NCBI GenBank assembly: GCA_003331625.1
Contig: QOPF01000005.1
Span: 28,113 to 92,112, forward strand
Direction: 5' to 3'
Length of the DNA stretch: 64,000 bases
Source of the DNA: Gammaproteobacteria bacterium
GTDB lineage: Bacteria; Pseudomonadota; Gammaproteobacteria; Magnimaribacterales; AG-339-G14
Below the pieces are notes generated by a model. It worked only from the letters and a program-made list of their open reading frames with translations. It was not told the DNA's origin and made no database searches. Both the position numbers and the translations under genes were made by a program. Positions 51,291 to 60,503 of the stretch are shown piece after piece (the stretch's first letter is position 1; each line of letters starts with the position of its first letter).

Positions 51291-53057
51291 TTATCCCCAG
51301 TAAAACATAATTGCTGGCACGCTAATTATTATTATTAATATTTCTAAAGGTAGTCCAACTTTCCAGTAATCTCCAAATTTATAGTTTCCTGGTCCCATTA
51401 CTAGAGTATTACATTGATGTCCTATAGGAGATAAAAAAGCGCAACTAGCTCCTATCGCTACAGACATTAAAAATGGTTCTATAGGCTGATTAATTTTATC
51501 TGCTAAAGAAACGGCAAGTGGAGCCATAATCACAGCTGTTGCTGCATTATTTATTACATCTGACAAAAACATTGTGATTATCATAATTAATACAACCATC
51601 CAAACATGATTTATCGAATATGATAATGAAGCCAAAAATGTAGAAACTTGATCGGTTATACCGAAATCAATAAGAGTATTTCCAATAGGAATCATTGCGG
51701 CTAATAGAATAACTACTGGCCAATCAATATGCCTATACACACCTTCTCCAGTTAGTAGCTTTGAACTTACAAAGCCAATGACACAAAGTAAAAAAGCGAT
51801 AACTATTGGTACAAGGTCGAAAATTACTAAAATCAAACTTGTTATGAATAAGAAAAAAGCTAAGAAAACCTTAGAGGAATCTCTAACCACATCAAACTCT
51901 CTTTGCCATAAAGGCATGAGCCCTGCCAGTTCTAATTTAGAAGCAATACTACTTTTATCCCCTCTATTAGCAATTAGTAAGACATCTCCAGCTTTAAAAA
52001 TTTCACTAGATAATCTAAATCTGAACTTTAATCCTCTTCTCCATAAACCTAGCAGCGAAAGATCTCCCCCTATTAATCTTTTAAAATATTGATACTTCCT
52101 TCCGATTAATCTAGATTTTGGAACTATGATTGCCTCTATTCCTCCTAAATTTTCAATAGAAGTTAAATCGTTTTCTGAATCAATATCTAAGCCGAATTGC
52201 TGTTGTATATCAGCAACCATATCGGGATTAATTTTGAGAATTAATATTTGTCCTTCATATAGTTTTTGATTTCCGTGAATTTCAATTTTTTTTCCTTCTT
52301 CGTTTATTTGGCCTATTAGTGCTGTATCTGTGTCAAGATTTTGCCTAAAATCAAATGCTCTTTTCTCTAAAAGAGAGCTTTCTTTAGTAACTGTCATTTC
52401 TACTAAATAATCCTCTAATTCTATTAAAGGGTTTGCTTCAGAGTTTAAAGGTCTAATTTTAATTAGTCTCCATCCTAAAAATGTTATAAATAAGATACCT
52501 AAAATACTTACTGGAATTCCAGCAAAAGAAAAATCAAAAAAGCTAAAATCAGTTTCTGTAAATTCATTTCTAAATTCAGAAATTATAATATTTGGAGGGG
52601 TTCCAATCTTAGTGTTCATTCCCCCAAGTATTGAAGCAAAAGAAAGAGGAATTAAAAATTTTGAAGGATTCCAATTCATTTTTTGACAAATTCCTAAAGT
52701 TATTGGCAGTAACATTGCCATTGCTCCTATGTTGTTCATAAAAGATGATAATAAAGCTGCAAAAAAAGTTATCGAAATCATAAATTGAAATTCAGTGTTG
52801 GCATAATTCTGTAACTGCCTTCCAATAACTGATATGAACCCTGATCTTTCTAAGCCTTTACTTATCAAGAGAACCAAAGCTACTGTTATAACAGCTGGAT
52901 GAGAAAATCCAGAAAATGCTTTATTTGGCTCTATATAACCTAGTAAAACAAAAACGGAAAGAATGCCCAAAGAAATAGCATCGTAACGCCATCTTCCCCA
53001 AATGAATAAAATTACCATAAAAGTCAAAAGACTTATGATTACAAATTGATCAATCAT
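51291..53057 (-). CDS. SLC13/DASS-type permease with two TrkA-C domains
   Basis: 588 residues. N-terminal membrane half (1-200, KAFSGFSHPAVITVALVLLI), two cytoplasmic RCK_C/TrkA-C domains (about 205-370, with TALIGQINEEGKKIEIHGN and IVPKSRLIGRKY), and a C-terminal membrane half ending PIGHQCNTLVMGPGNY. The NNIGAMAML and NNAATAVIM motifs are those of the sodium/dicarboxylate or sulfate SLC13 family. Substrate not certain; regulation by a ligand of TrkA-C domains is typical. Its ATG directly follows the upstream DUF1295 stop. Confidence 0.88.
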   Translation of the reverse strand: MIDQFVIISLLTFMVILFIWGRWRYDAISLGILSVFVLLGYIEPNKAFSGFSHPAVITVALVLLISKGLERSGFISVIGRQLQNYANTEFQFMISITFFAALLSSFMNNIGAMAMLLPITLGICQKMNWNPSKFLIPLSFASILGGMNTKIGTPPNIIISEFRNEFTETDFSFFDFSFAGIPVSILGILFITFLGWRLIKIRPLNSEANPLIELEDYLVEMTVTKESSLLEKRAFDFRQNLDTDTALIGQINEEGKKIEIHGNQKLYEGQILILKINPDMVADIQQQFGLDIDSENDLTSIENLGGIEAIIVPKSRLIGRKYQYFKRLIGGDLSLLGLWRRGLKFRFRLSSEIFKAGDVLLIANRGDKSSIASKLELAGLMPLWQREFDVVRDSSKVFLAFFLFITSLILVIFDLVPIVIAFLLCVIGFVSSKLLTGEGVYRHIDWPVVILLAAMIPIGNTLIDFGITDQVSTFLASLSYSINHVWMVVLIMIITMFLSDVINNAATAVIMAPLAVSLADKINQPIEPFLMSVAIGASCAFLSPIGHQCNTLVMGPGNYKFGDYWKVGLPLEILIIIISVPAIMFYWG

Positions 53058-53924
53058 TTATTTAAAAAAGAATGGAATTAATGCAGGAGTTTTTTTCATG
53101 TATTCTTCGTATTCAGGTCTTCTTTGCAAACTTCTGTTATCCATCATTGGAATAGAAGCAAAAATAAACATAATTAGCATAGATAAAGGACAAACTATTA
53201 ACCAGAAGTTTTCTAAAGATTGAGATAAAGAAAACCCAAATAGACCAAACCAAAATAAAATTTCTCCTAAATAATTAGGATGGCGGCTGTACTTCCACAA
53301 ACCTTTGTTCATAGTTAAAGATCTATTCTTGGGGTTAGATCTAAACGAATGCATTTGTTCATCTGAAACATGTTCTAAAAGAACTGCAAGTAAAGTAAAG
53401 ATACAAAAAAACCAATCTATAAAACCTACTGGTTGGTCATTTATTGAAATTGCATAATAAAGTGGAAACAAACAAATGTTTACCATAATCGTCGGAAATA
53501 AATGTATCCCAAATAGGTTTATAAACCATTTAAATTTACCAAATGTCTCATAAAGATTTATGTATCTAAAATCTTCATGTACGAGTCCTGGCCAAGTTTT
53601 CAGCCAATTCCAAGTTAATCTAATTACGTAATAAGTAATTGGAAGGCCTATTAAAAAGAATCTAAGAAACGAAGAATCTTCTACTTCTGGATATAAAATT
53701 AAATAAATGAATACAGGAAAAGGGAAAACAGACCAAGCTGGGTCATACAAGCTCGAATTCCTGTAAAAAACACTAAAAATAAATATTATTAGCGTTGCTA
53801 TTATGTGAGCTAATAGGACATCTAGCCATAGGTGGCCAAATTTAAAATAAATAAGTGAAAGATATCCAAAAAGCAAAGAAAATAAATACGCAAAGATAAA
53901 GACTATTAAACTTTTTATATACAC
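53058..53924 (-). CDS. DUF1295 / steroid 5-alpha-reductase-like membrane protein
   Basis: 288 residues with about seven membrane segments. RSLTMNKGLWKYSRHPNYLGEILFWFG is the conserved C-terminal motif (NADPH/substrate region) of DUF1295 and steroid-reductase relatives. In eukaryotes such enzymes reduce C=C bonds of lipids; bacterial roles are mostly unknown. It sits 5 bases after a cytochrome P450 gene, so joint action on a lipid or terpenoid is a reasonable inference. Confidence 0.82.
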   Translation of the reverse strand: MYIKSLIVFIFAYLFSLLFGYLSLIYFKFGHLWLDVLLAHIIATLIIFIFSVFYRNSSLYDPAWSVFPFPVFIYLILYPEVEDSSFLRFFLIGLPITYYVIRLTWNWLKTWPGLVHEDFRYINLYETFGKFKWFINLFGIHLFPTIMVNICLFPLYYAISINDQPVGFIDWFFCIFTLLAVLLEHVSDEQMHSFRSNPKNRSLTMNKGLWKYSRHPNYLGEILFWFGLFGFSLSQSLENFWLIVCPLSMLIMFIFASIPMMDNRSLQRRPEYEEYMKKTPALIPFFFK

Positions 53925-53929
53925 TTTAT

Positions 53930-55303
53930 TTATTTCTTTGGTTTAAAAGAGACAGGCAATTCCTGAATGGCATTTACAAAATTATTGGGAGTAAAAACCA
54001 TCTCCCCGTCCTGAACCATATCTGGGAATCTTTCAAAGATCTTTTCATAAACAACTTCTAGTTGCATGTTAGCAGTATGTTTTCCAAGGCAAAGATGTCT
54101 TCCATACCCAAAAGATAAATGTTTTTTTGCATTTTCTCTTGTAATGTCATACTTGTTAGGATCTTTAAATACTTCTGGGTCTCTATTAGCTGCTCCGTAC
54201 CAAAGAGAAACTTTTTCGTTTGGCCCAATTTTTTGATCTCCTATTTGAGTTTCAACTTTAGTAGTTCTCCTCATGAATGTAACCGGATTTGCAACTCTAA
54301 TTGATTCATGAACCATATTTGGAATTAACAATCTATCATTAAGAACCAATTCTTTTTGATCTGGATTTTCTGAGAGTAAATTCATTGTCCCGCTAATTGA
54401 ATTTCTTGTTGTATCATTACCTGCAAAAATTATTAGAAGCCAAGAACCGTCAAGATATTCATTAGGAAGTTTTTTACCTTCAATCTCAATATTAGCAATT
54501 ACTGATAGCAAGTCGTCTTTAGGTGATTTTCTTCTTTCTTCAAGAATATGTCTTCCGTAAGAGAACATTTCTTCTATCATTTTAGTAAACATTTCAATTA
54601 ATGCAGGATCTGCAGCATTTTTATTTTGTTCATCAGTTAAGTCTAGTTGATTTTTTTCAGCAGCCTGAGTAGCAACTATTAACTGTGCCATTTCTAGAAG
54701 TTTCATCCATTCTATGATTTTAGGACGATCAGATTCAGGTACACCCAACATTTCACATAAAGTAAATAATGGTAACTCCGCAGATACTGACTCTACTAAA
54801 TTACATTTTCCTAAAGGTGCAATTGCATCTAATAATTTATCGACTTTTAATTCAACTTTTTTTCTTAAATTGCTTACATATTTTGGATTAAAGAAAGCCA
54901 TATGAGGGTTTCTCATATTAAGGTGCAATAGTCCATCTAAACTCAGCATATGATCCATTGTTGATCTATATAATGGCGAATCATCTAAGGTTTCAAAACC
55001 ATGAGTTAATTGTGTACCGCCAGCTAGTTGAGACGAAAAAATATCCTGATTTTTTGAAACAAATTCAATATCCTTATATTTTGTAAGAACCCAAAAACCA
55101 GGCTCTGTATCTTCTGGGCCAGTTTCATGAAAATAAACAGGAGCTTTTTCTCTTAAATCTAAGAATTTTTCATAAGGCTGGCCTTTGGTAAATTGAAAAA
55201 TATCTGTTAAATCAAAATCTCTTTCATATGAATAAGCCATTTCATATTTAGGAGCATTTATTTTGACATAAGGTTGTGAATCGCTATTAAGTTTTAAAGT
55301 CAT
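53930..55303 (-). CDS. Cytochrome P450
   Basis: 457 residues, bacterial soluble type with no membrane anchor. The I-helix is IFAGNDTTRNSIS (AGxDTT), ExxR is in HESIR, and the heme cysteine Cys405 is in FGYGRHLCLGKHTA (FGxGxHxCxG). It resembles the CYP107/125/142/153 neighbourhood, oxidising hydrophobic compounds, but no ferredoxin or reductase gene is nearby. It is the first gene of a P450 - DUF1295 - SLC13 run and follows csrA and tRNA-Arg. Confidence 0.93.
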   Translation of the reverse strand: MTLKLNSDSQPYVKINAPKYEMAYSYERDFDLTDIFQFTKGQPYEKFLDLREKAPVYFHETGPEDTEPGFWVLTKYKDIEFVSKNQDIFSSQLAGGTQLTHGFETLDDSPLYRSTMDHMLSLDGLLHLNMRNPHMAFFNPKYVSNLRKKVELKVDKLLDAIAPLGKCNLVESVSAELPLFTLCEMLGVPESDRPKIIEWMKLLEMAQLIVATQAAEKNQLDLTDEQNKNAADPALIEMFTKMIEEMFSYGRHILEERRKSPKDDLLSVIANIEIEGKKLPNEYLDGSWLLIIFAGNDTTRNSISGTMNLLSENPDQKELVLNDRLLIPNMVHESIRVANPVTFMRRTTKVETQIGDQKIGPNEKVSLWYGAANRDPEVFKDPNKYDITRENAKKHLSFGYGRHLCLGKHTANMQLEVVYEKIFERFPDMVQDGEMVFTPNNFVNAIQELPVSFKPKK

Positions 55304-55333
55304 TTTATATATATTACTAAATTTATTGTTCTA

Positions 55334-55410
55334 TGGCGCGCCCGGAAGGATTCGAACCTCCGACACCCTAGTTCGTAGCCAGGTGCTCTATCCAGCTGAG
55401 CTACGGGCGC
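55334..55410 (-). tRNA. tRNA-Arg (anticodon ACG)
   Basis: 77 bases with encoded CCA. Acceptor GCGCCCG/CGGGCGC, D-arm AGCTCAGCTGGATAGAGC, anticodon loop CTACGAA and TTCGAATCC T-arm are clear. ACG would be edited to ICG by TadA and reads CGU/CGC/CGA. It lies 3 bases downstream of csrA, an arrangement comparable to csrA near the arg tRNA cluster in E. coli. Confidence 0.97.
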
Positions 55411-55413
55411 AAA

Positions 55414-55581
55414 TTAATTCTTCTGAATGACTTTTGCATGGATTTCACCTCTATGAACTGGAATATCTTTTGGTGCATTAATGCCTAATCTCACTTGGCC
55501 ACCTTTAATTTCCAACACTACAATCTCCACGTCATCGCCAATCATAAGAGATTGATCCCTTCTTCTACTTAAGACTAACAA
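55414..55581 (-). CDS. csrA: Carbon storage regulator CsrA
   Basis: 55 residues: MLVLSRRRDQSLMIGDDVEI... ending HRGEIHAKVIQKN. The RNA-contact residues Leu4 and Arg44 (in VHR) are present. The start is a TTG at 55581 with GGGGGA seven bases upstream; no ATG is in frame there, so gene finders requiring ATG would miss it. CsrA binds GGA in hairpin loops of mRNAs and is titrated by GGA-rich small RNAs; a candidate decoy RNA lies at 16552-16738. tRNA-Arg follows at once. Confidence 0.93.
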   Translation of the reverse strand: MLVLSRRRDQSLMIGDDVEIVVLEIKGGQVRLGINAPKDIPVHRGEIHAKVIQKN

Positions 55582-55642
55582 ATTTATTCCCCCTTCACAT
55601 AAGATAGCAAAAAATCATCTTATGCAAAAGCTGAAAAAATTT

Positions 55643-56497
55643 TTATATATCTAGTCCATAAGGAGGCGCTTCTTTCAAATCAGGATTTAATAAATAAGTT
55701 TTAGTTCTTAAATAATTTGCTAATTCTTGATTAGATAAATCTAAATTTAATTCAGAATATTTAAAAGCATCTCCAACTATAAACTTAAAATTACTGCCTA
55801 TTCTTCTCTTGACTTCATGAAATAATAAAGAGGCTCTAAACATATCATTTATATGACTAGCCAATTGGAAAGCTAATGAATTTTTACCATAAAAATAAAT
55901 AGGAACTATTTGCGGATCTGTTTGCTTTATAAGTCTTGAGGTAAATTTTTTCCATTCTGGGTCAAAAGCTTTATCAACACCTTGATAAAACTTGTTAGTG
56001 GTTGAAACGGTACCTGAAGGAAAAATAATTATAGATCCGCCATTAGATAAATGTTCTCTAGACTTTTTTCTAGTATCTAAATTAGTGATTAAAGCTTGTT
56101 TATCACCTGTGAAGTCTATTGGTAAAAGATAACCTTTAGTTTCAGGAGCTCTTAAAAGAAGGGAGTGAGTTAAAACTTTAAAATCATCTCGAAATTGAGA
56201 TACAAAATAACTTATTACAAGTCCATCTAAAACACCATATGGATGATTTGCAACAAATATCGTTGGACCATCTGTTGGTATAAATTTATCATTATTAAAA
56301 TCTAATTTAAGCTGAAGCTGTTCTAAACATCCATGCCAAAAATTATCCCAGTTTTCTGAATTTTCTTGATATTCCCTATACAGCTTAAATAAAGCTGGCT
56401 GGCCTGCCATAGACTCAATACATCTAATAATTAATTTGCGATACCAAGGATCATCTGGATCCGCATAGCTGAAATATTTTGATTCTATGTATTCCAT
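55643..56497 (-). CDS. Phospholipid/glycerol acyltransferase (PlsC/OlsA-like)
   Basis: 284 residues. The acyltransferase motif is NHPYGVLDG (His85, Asp91), of the HPxGxLDG type found in hemolysin/ornithine-lipid acyltransferases, and IIIFPSGTVST is the glycerol-phosphate loop. A role in remodelling lysophospholipids or ornithine lipid is inferred; no olsB is present. Starts 5 bases after the tRNA-Ser end, and 61 bases lie between it and csrA. Confidence 0.85.
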   Translation of the reverse strand: MEYIESKYFSYADPDDPWYRKLIIRCIESMAGQPALFKLYREYQENSENWDNFWHGCLEQLQLKLDFNNDKFIPTDGPTIFVANHPYGVLDGLVISYFVSQFRDDFKVLTHSLLLRAPETKGYLLPIDFTGDKQALITNLDTRKKSREHLSNGGSIIIFPSGTVSTTNKFYQGVDKAFDPEWKKFTSRLIKQTDPQIVPIYFYGKNSLAFQLASHINDMFRASLLFHEVKRRIGSNFKFIVGDAFKYSELNLDLSNQELANYLRTKTYLLNPDLKEAPPYGLDI

Positions 56498-56502
56498 ATT
56501 AT

Positions 56503-56592
56503 TGGCGGAGAGAAAGGGATTCGAACCCTTGAAGGAGTTGCCCCCTTACCCGCTTTCCAAGCGAGCGCATTCGACCACTCTGCCATCTCTCC
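56503..56592 (-). tRNA. tRNA-Ser (anticodon GGA)
   Basis: 90 bases with encoded CCA. Acceptor GGAGAGA/TCTCTCC, anticodon loop CTTGGAAAG, long variable arm and TTCGAATCCC are present. Reads UCC/UCU. Second serine tRNA of the window. Confidence 0.97.
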
Positions 56593-56595
56593 ATC

Positions 56596-57642
56596 TTATT
56601 TAATGTAAAAGCTAGCTATTCTATCTCCATGAAATGTACCAAGCCAAATTTTATCATCCTGAGGCAATGCAACAGTTGCAGCTCCCATTTGTTTATCGGC
56701 AAAGGTATATGTATTAATTTCTTCTAGATCCTCCAATGAGAGTTGGTGAATCGTAAAAGGTAAAGGACATTGAATTATTGATTCATCACATTGAAGTCCC
56801 TCTATACCAGAATAGTTATGTGCGGCTACCCACAGACCAGAATCGGTTACCAAAAGATTATCTTTCCCTCCGCCAAAATGTTCATATTTAACTGAAGTAT
56901 CTTTTAGATTGAACTTAACAGTCTTACCCGAAAACCAATAATTTATATATAAAAAATCTTCTTTCTCTGACAAATCTATTCCGTTAGGAAATGATCCTGA
57001 AGTATTTTGAATTTCCATAAAACCTTTTTCTTTATTCCAAAAATGGACTTCACCAGTCTGTGAGATGAAAATACTTGCATAAACTAAAGACCACTCAGAA
57101 AGATTTGCATCAAACATGCTAGTAGCATAAAACGAACCATCTTTTTTCAAAGCTACATCATTAAAGTACTTATTTTCAGGGGCATCTACACAGCCTCTCC
57201 AAATTAGTTTCATATCTTGATTTTCCAAAAGTTCAAATAATTCTATTGTCTCTGCAGGAAGATGATTTATAACGGCAAGCATAAATTTGCCATCATTTCG
57301 TTCAATTAAATCTATGCCATGAGGTGAAAATCTTTCACTTTTTAACTTGCAATTAACATCTCCCCAATCATTAGATTCATAAGAGATTTCAAAATCTTTT
57401 TTTTCTTTTCTAAATAAATCAAAGTAAGAAAGATTTCCATATTTGGTATTAGGAGCTAAAGATCCAAACTCAGAAATTATAATTTTTTCTTTTGATGGAG
57501 ATAAATAAAGATCCTCAGGATTTTGAAAGCCACAATTTATTTCGAAAATATCATCATCGTTACAATTGGAAATCTCATTAAAATCATTGAAGGTGAATGA
57601 TGACAATAAAAAAACTACTGAGATAAATAAATCGTAGAACAT
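56596..57642 (-). CDS. Exported SMP-30/gluconolactonase/paraoxonase-like beta-propeller
   Basis: 348 residues, with an N-terminal signal (LFISVVFLLSSFTF). Repeated blades are visible: GFQNPEDLYLS, FSPHGIDLI, KYFNDVALKKDGS, GSFPNGIDLSEKE and KIWLGTFHGDRIA; the HGID and NGIDL turns with Asn/Asp are the calcium-binding residues of the paraoxonase/SMP-30 fold. Two CxxxxxxCP-type cysteines may form a disulfide. Lactonase or arylesterase activity is inferred. Its ATG overlaps the ABC permease stop as TAATG. Confidence 0.8.
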   Translation of the reverse strand: MFYDLFISVVFLLSSFTFNDFNEISNCNDDDIFEINCGFQNPEDLYLSPSKEKIIISEFGSLAPNTKYGNLSYFDLFRKEKKDFEISYESNDWGDVNCKLKSERFSPHGIDLIERNDGKFMLAVINHLPAETIELFELLENQDMKLIWRGCVDAPENKYFNDVALKKDGSFYATSMFDANLSEWSLVYASIFISQTGEVHFWNKEKGFMEIQNTSGSFPNGIDLSEKEDFLYINYWFSGKTVKFNLKDTSVKYEHFGGGKDNLLVTDSGLWVAAHNYSGIEGLQCDESIIQCPLPFTIHQLSLEDLEEINTYTFADKQMGAATVALPQDDKIWLGTFHGDRIASFYIK

Positions 57643-58415
57643 TAGGTTCTTATACCATATCCTTTATTAAGCAAATAGTATGCCAATGAAAAAAATAAAA
57701 TGATAAAAAAAGTTATCATTAATAAAGCAAACTCTACATTTATATCGGATATCCCAATCATTCCATATCTAAATGCATTAACCATATACAACAATGGATT
57801 TGCTTTAGAGACCAATTGCCAAGTATTTGATAAAAGATCAACGGAATAGAAAACTCCTCCAAGATAAATCAAAGGTGTAAGAATGAAAGTAGGAACAATG
57901 CTTATATCATCAAAATTATCCGCAAATAAGGCATTTAGAAATCCTGCAATTGAAAATAAAAAAGCTGTCATGATAACTACTAATAAAGTCAATGGAACAT
58001 TCTGAACACTGATATCTGTAAAAATTAAAGAAGTGAGTAATACTAAAAATCCTACAATGATTCCCCTTACGACCCCTCCTAAAACAAAACCAATAAGAAT
58101 TAAATAATTTGGCATAGGAGATACTAGAAGCTCTTCTATACTCCTTTGAAATTTGACTCCAAAAAACGAAGAAACGACATTTGAGTAAGCATTCGTAATC
58201 ACTGCTAACATAACTAAGCCGGGGGCCATAAATTGCATATAATCAAAACCTGACATTTTTCCTATTCTTTCACCAATAAATGTGCCAAAAATTAAAAAAT
58301 ATAGGATAGTTGTAAGCACTGATGGAATTAATGTTTGACTCCAGATCCTAAAAAACCTTAGAACTTCCTTTCTTAATAAAATATACAAGGATCTTAATTG
58401 TTCTTTAATAGTCAT
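57642..58415 (-). CDS. ABC-2 type exporter permease (YadH-like)
   Basis: 257 residues with six membrane segments. The ABC-2 domain signature FGVKFQRSIEELLVSPMPNYLI and the GGVFYSVDLLSNTW loop are present; the start resembles NodJ/YadH permeases. It overlaps its ATPase by 11 bases and the downstream SMP-30 gene by 1. Substrate unknown; polysaccharide or drug export are typical. Confidence 0.88.
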   Translation of the reverse strand: MTIKEQLRSLYILLRKEVLRFFRIWSQTLIPSVLTTILYFLIFGTFIGERIGKMSGFDYMQFMAPGLVMLAVITNAYSNVVSSFFGVKFQRSIEELLVSPMPNYLILIGFVLGGVVRGIIVGFLVLLTSLIFTDISVQNVPLTLLVVIMTAFLFSIAGFLNALFADNFDDISIVPTFILTPLIYLGGVFYSVDLLSNTWQLVSKANPLLYMVNAFRYGMIGISDINVEFALLMITFFIILFFSLAYYLLNKGYGIRT

Positions 58416-59319
58416 TATTTGTAAGTTCTAAAAATAATTCTTCAAGCCTATTTGTTTCGTTTCTCATACTTAGTATTTCAATATTATTTTCATTAAAAAA
58501 ATTAAAAATTGTATTCAGACTAATTCCTTTATTTGCTTGTACGGATAAGGTCGAATCATCTATTTTTATAATTTTAAAATTATTAGATAAAGGCATTTCA
58601 AATAATTTATCTTTTAAATCAAAAATAAATGTTTCAATTTCAACTTCTCTTAAAAAAGAATTCATATCTGAGTTTCTAACAATCTTTCCATGATCAATAA
58701 TTGAAATATTTTTACATAGTCTTTCAGCTTCTTCTAAATAATGAGTAGTCAAAATAATAGTAGTTCCATTTTTATTTATTTCAATCAGGAAATCCCATAA
58801 TGAACGCCTTAATTCTGTATCAACACCTGCTGTTGGCTCATCAAGTATTAATAATTCAGGTTTATTTACCAAAGCTTTCGCCACCATTAATCTTCTTTTC
58901 ATTCCACCAGATAAATTCCTTCCCTGCTCATTTCTTTTATCCCATAAGTTTAATCTCTTTAAAAAAAACTCTGTATTAGTTTTTACATCTTTATAGGGTA
59001 GCCCAAAGAATCCTGCTTGATGAAGCAGAACATTATGAACTGTTTCAAATTGATTAAAATTTACTTCTTGGCCAACTATTCCTATCTTCTTTTTAGCCTC
59101 AGAATGATGTGTATCAATATCTAGGCCTAAAATCTTTACAGAGCCTGATGATTTATTTACAAGAGAGCTTATGATTCCTATCATGGTAGACTTTCCAGCT
59201 CCATTAGGACCTAAAAGAGCATAAAAATCTCCTTTATCAACATTGAGGCTAACATTATCAAGAGCAATAAGATTATTATCATAAATCTTATTAAGATTTT
59301 TAATTTCTAAAGCTTTCAA
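58405..59319 (-). CDS. ABC-2 type exporter ATP-binding protein (YadG-like)
   Basis: 304 residues. Walker A GPNGAGKST (38-46), NLSGGMKRRLMVA signature, Walker B LLILDEPTAGVD, and H-loop THYLEEAE are all complete. A C-terminal regulatory domain of about 80 residues follows, as in YadG/NodI. Partner of the permease encoded downstream. Confidence 0.92.
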   Translation of the reverse strand: MKALEIKNLNKIYDNNLIALDNVSLNVDKGDFYALLGPNGAGKSTMIGIISSLVNKSSGSVKILGLDIDTHHSEAKKKIGIVGQEVNFNQFETVHNVLLHQAGFFGLPYKDVKTNTEFFLKRLNLWDKRNEQGRNLSGGMKRRLMVAKALVNKPELLILDEPTAGVDTELRRSLWDFLIEINKNGTTIILTTHYLEEAERLCKNISIIDHGKIVRNSDMNSFLREVEIETFIFDLKDKLFEMPLSNNFKIIKIDDSTLSVQANKGISLNTIFNFFNENNIEILSMRNETNRLEELFLELTNNDY

Positions 59320-59320
59320 T

Positions 59321-60499
59321 TTATTTTTTTGATAGAAACGACATGCTATCTTCTAAACCCTTTAAGGTAAGAGGAAACATTTGATCATCTATTAAATGTC
59401 TTGATATTTCTATAGAAGACGAGTAATCCCAATGCTCTTCAGGAACTGGATTAAGCCAAACTAATTTATCATAAGTTGACATTAATTTTTTCATCCAGAC
59501 AGATCCTGCTTCTTCATTCCAGTGCTCAATACTTCCTCCTGGATTAGTTATTTCGTAAGGAGCCATCGTTGAGTCGCCAACAAATATTATTTTATAATCC
59601 GAACCATATTTATGTATGAGATCATCTGTTTTTATCCTTTCGTTGTGTCTTCTACGATTATCTTTCCAGACTGTTTCGTAAACGAAATTGTGAAAATAAA
59701 AATATTCTAAGTTTTTAAATTCTGTCTTGCATGCAGAAAATAATTCTTCACAAATCTTTATATGAGGATCCATAGATCCTCCTACATCAAAAAAAACAAG
59801 AACTTTTACTGCATTTGTTTTTTCTGGCACCATTTTAATATCTAGTAACCCTGCATTTTTTGCAGTACTTTTTATGGTGTCATCTAAATCTAACTCTTCA
59901 TTATGAGATTGACGTATGAATTTTCTTAACCTTCTCAAAGCAACTTTAATATTTCTTGTTCCCAGTTCTACAGAGTCATCTAGATTTTTATAATCTCTTT
60001 GTTGCCAAACTTTTACGGCCTTATTTTGTTTTCCCTCGCCATCTACTCTAACTCCTTCAGGATGAGAGCCTGCATTTCCAAAGGGAGATGTTCCTCCGGT
60101 ACCTACCCATTTATCGCCTTTTTGATGTTTACCTTTCTGCTCTTCTAACCTTTTCTTAAATTCTGAGAGTAATTTTTCTAAACCACCCATCGTTTCAATT
60201 TTTTTTAATTCCTCTTCTGTCAAAAATTTTTCGAATTCTTTTCTTAGCCATTCCTCAGGAACTAGGGCTTGTAAAACATCATCTAATGTTTCTAGTCCTT
60301 TAAAATATATATCAAAGGCTCTATCGAATTTATCATAATGTTTTTCGTCTTTTACGAGAACAGACCTTGATAAATAATAAAAATCATTAATGTCAGCAAA
60401 AATCACTTGCTTTTCCAAGCCAGAAATTAAATCCAGCAACTCCCTAAGAGTACAAGGAATTCCAACTTCTTTTAATGTTCTAAAAAGATTTATTAACAT
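59321..60499 (-). CDS. VWA-domain protein, CoxE-like
   Basis: 392 residues, cytoplasmic. The VWA MIDAS reads FFDVGGSMD (Asp238, Gly241, Ser242), with glycine where the usual serine of DxSxS is; this DVGGSMD form is typical of the CoxE-like family. An N-terminal helical region (1-130) and a glycine-rich linker (130-160) precede it. It acts with MoxR-type ATPases as a metal-dependent assembly or maturation factor; client unknown. The upstream MoxR gene ends 4 bases before it. Confidence 0.87.
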   Translation of the reverse strand: MLINLFRTLKEVGIPCTLRELLDLISGLEKQVIFADINDFYYLSRSVLVKDEKHYDKFDRAFDIYFKGLETLDDVLQALVPEEWLRKEFEKFLTEEELKKIETMGGLEKLLSEFKKRLEEQKGKHQKGDKWVGTGGTSPFGNAGSHPEGVRVDGEGKQNKAVKVWQQRDYKNLDDSVELGTRNIKVALRRLRKFIRQSHNEELDLDDTIKSTAKNAGLLDIKMVPEKTNAVKVLVFFDVGGSMDPHIKICEELFSACKTEFKNLEYFYFHNFVYETVWKDNRRRHNERIKTDDLIHKYGSDYKIIFVGDSTMAPYEITNPGGSIEHWNEEAGSVWMKKLMSTYDKLVWLNPVPEEHWDYSSSIEISRHLIDDQMFPLTLKGLEDSMSFLSKK

Positions 60500-60503
60500 T
60501 CAA

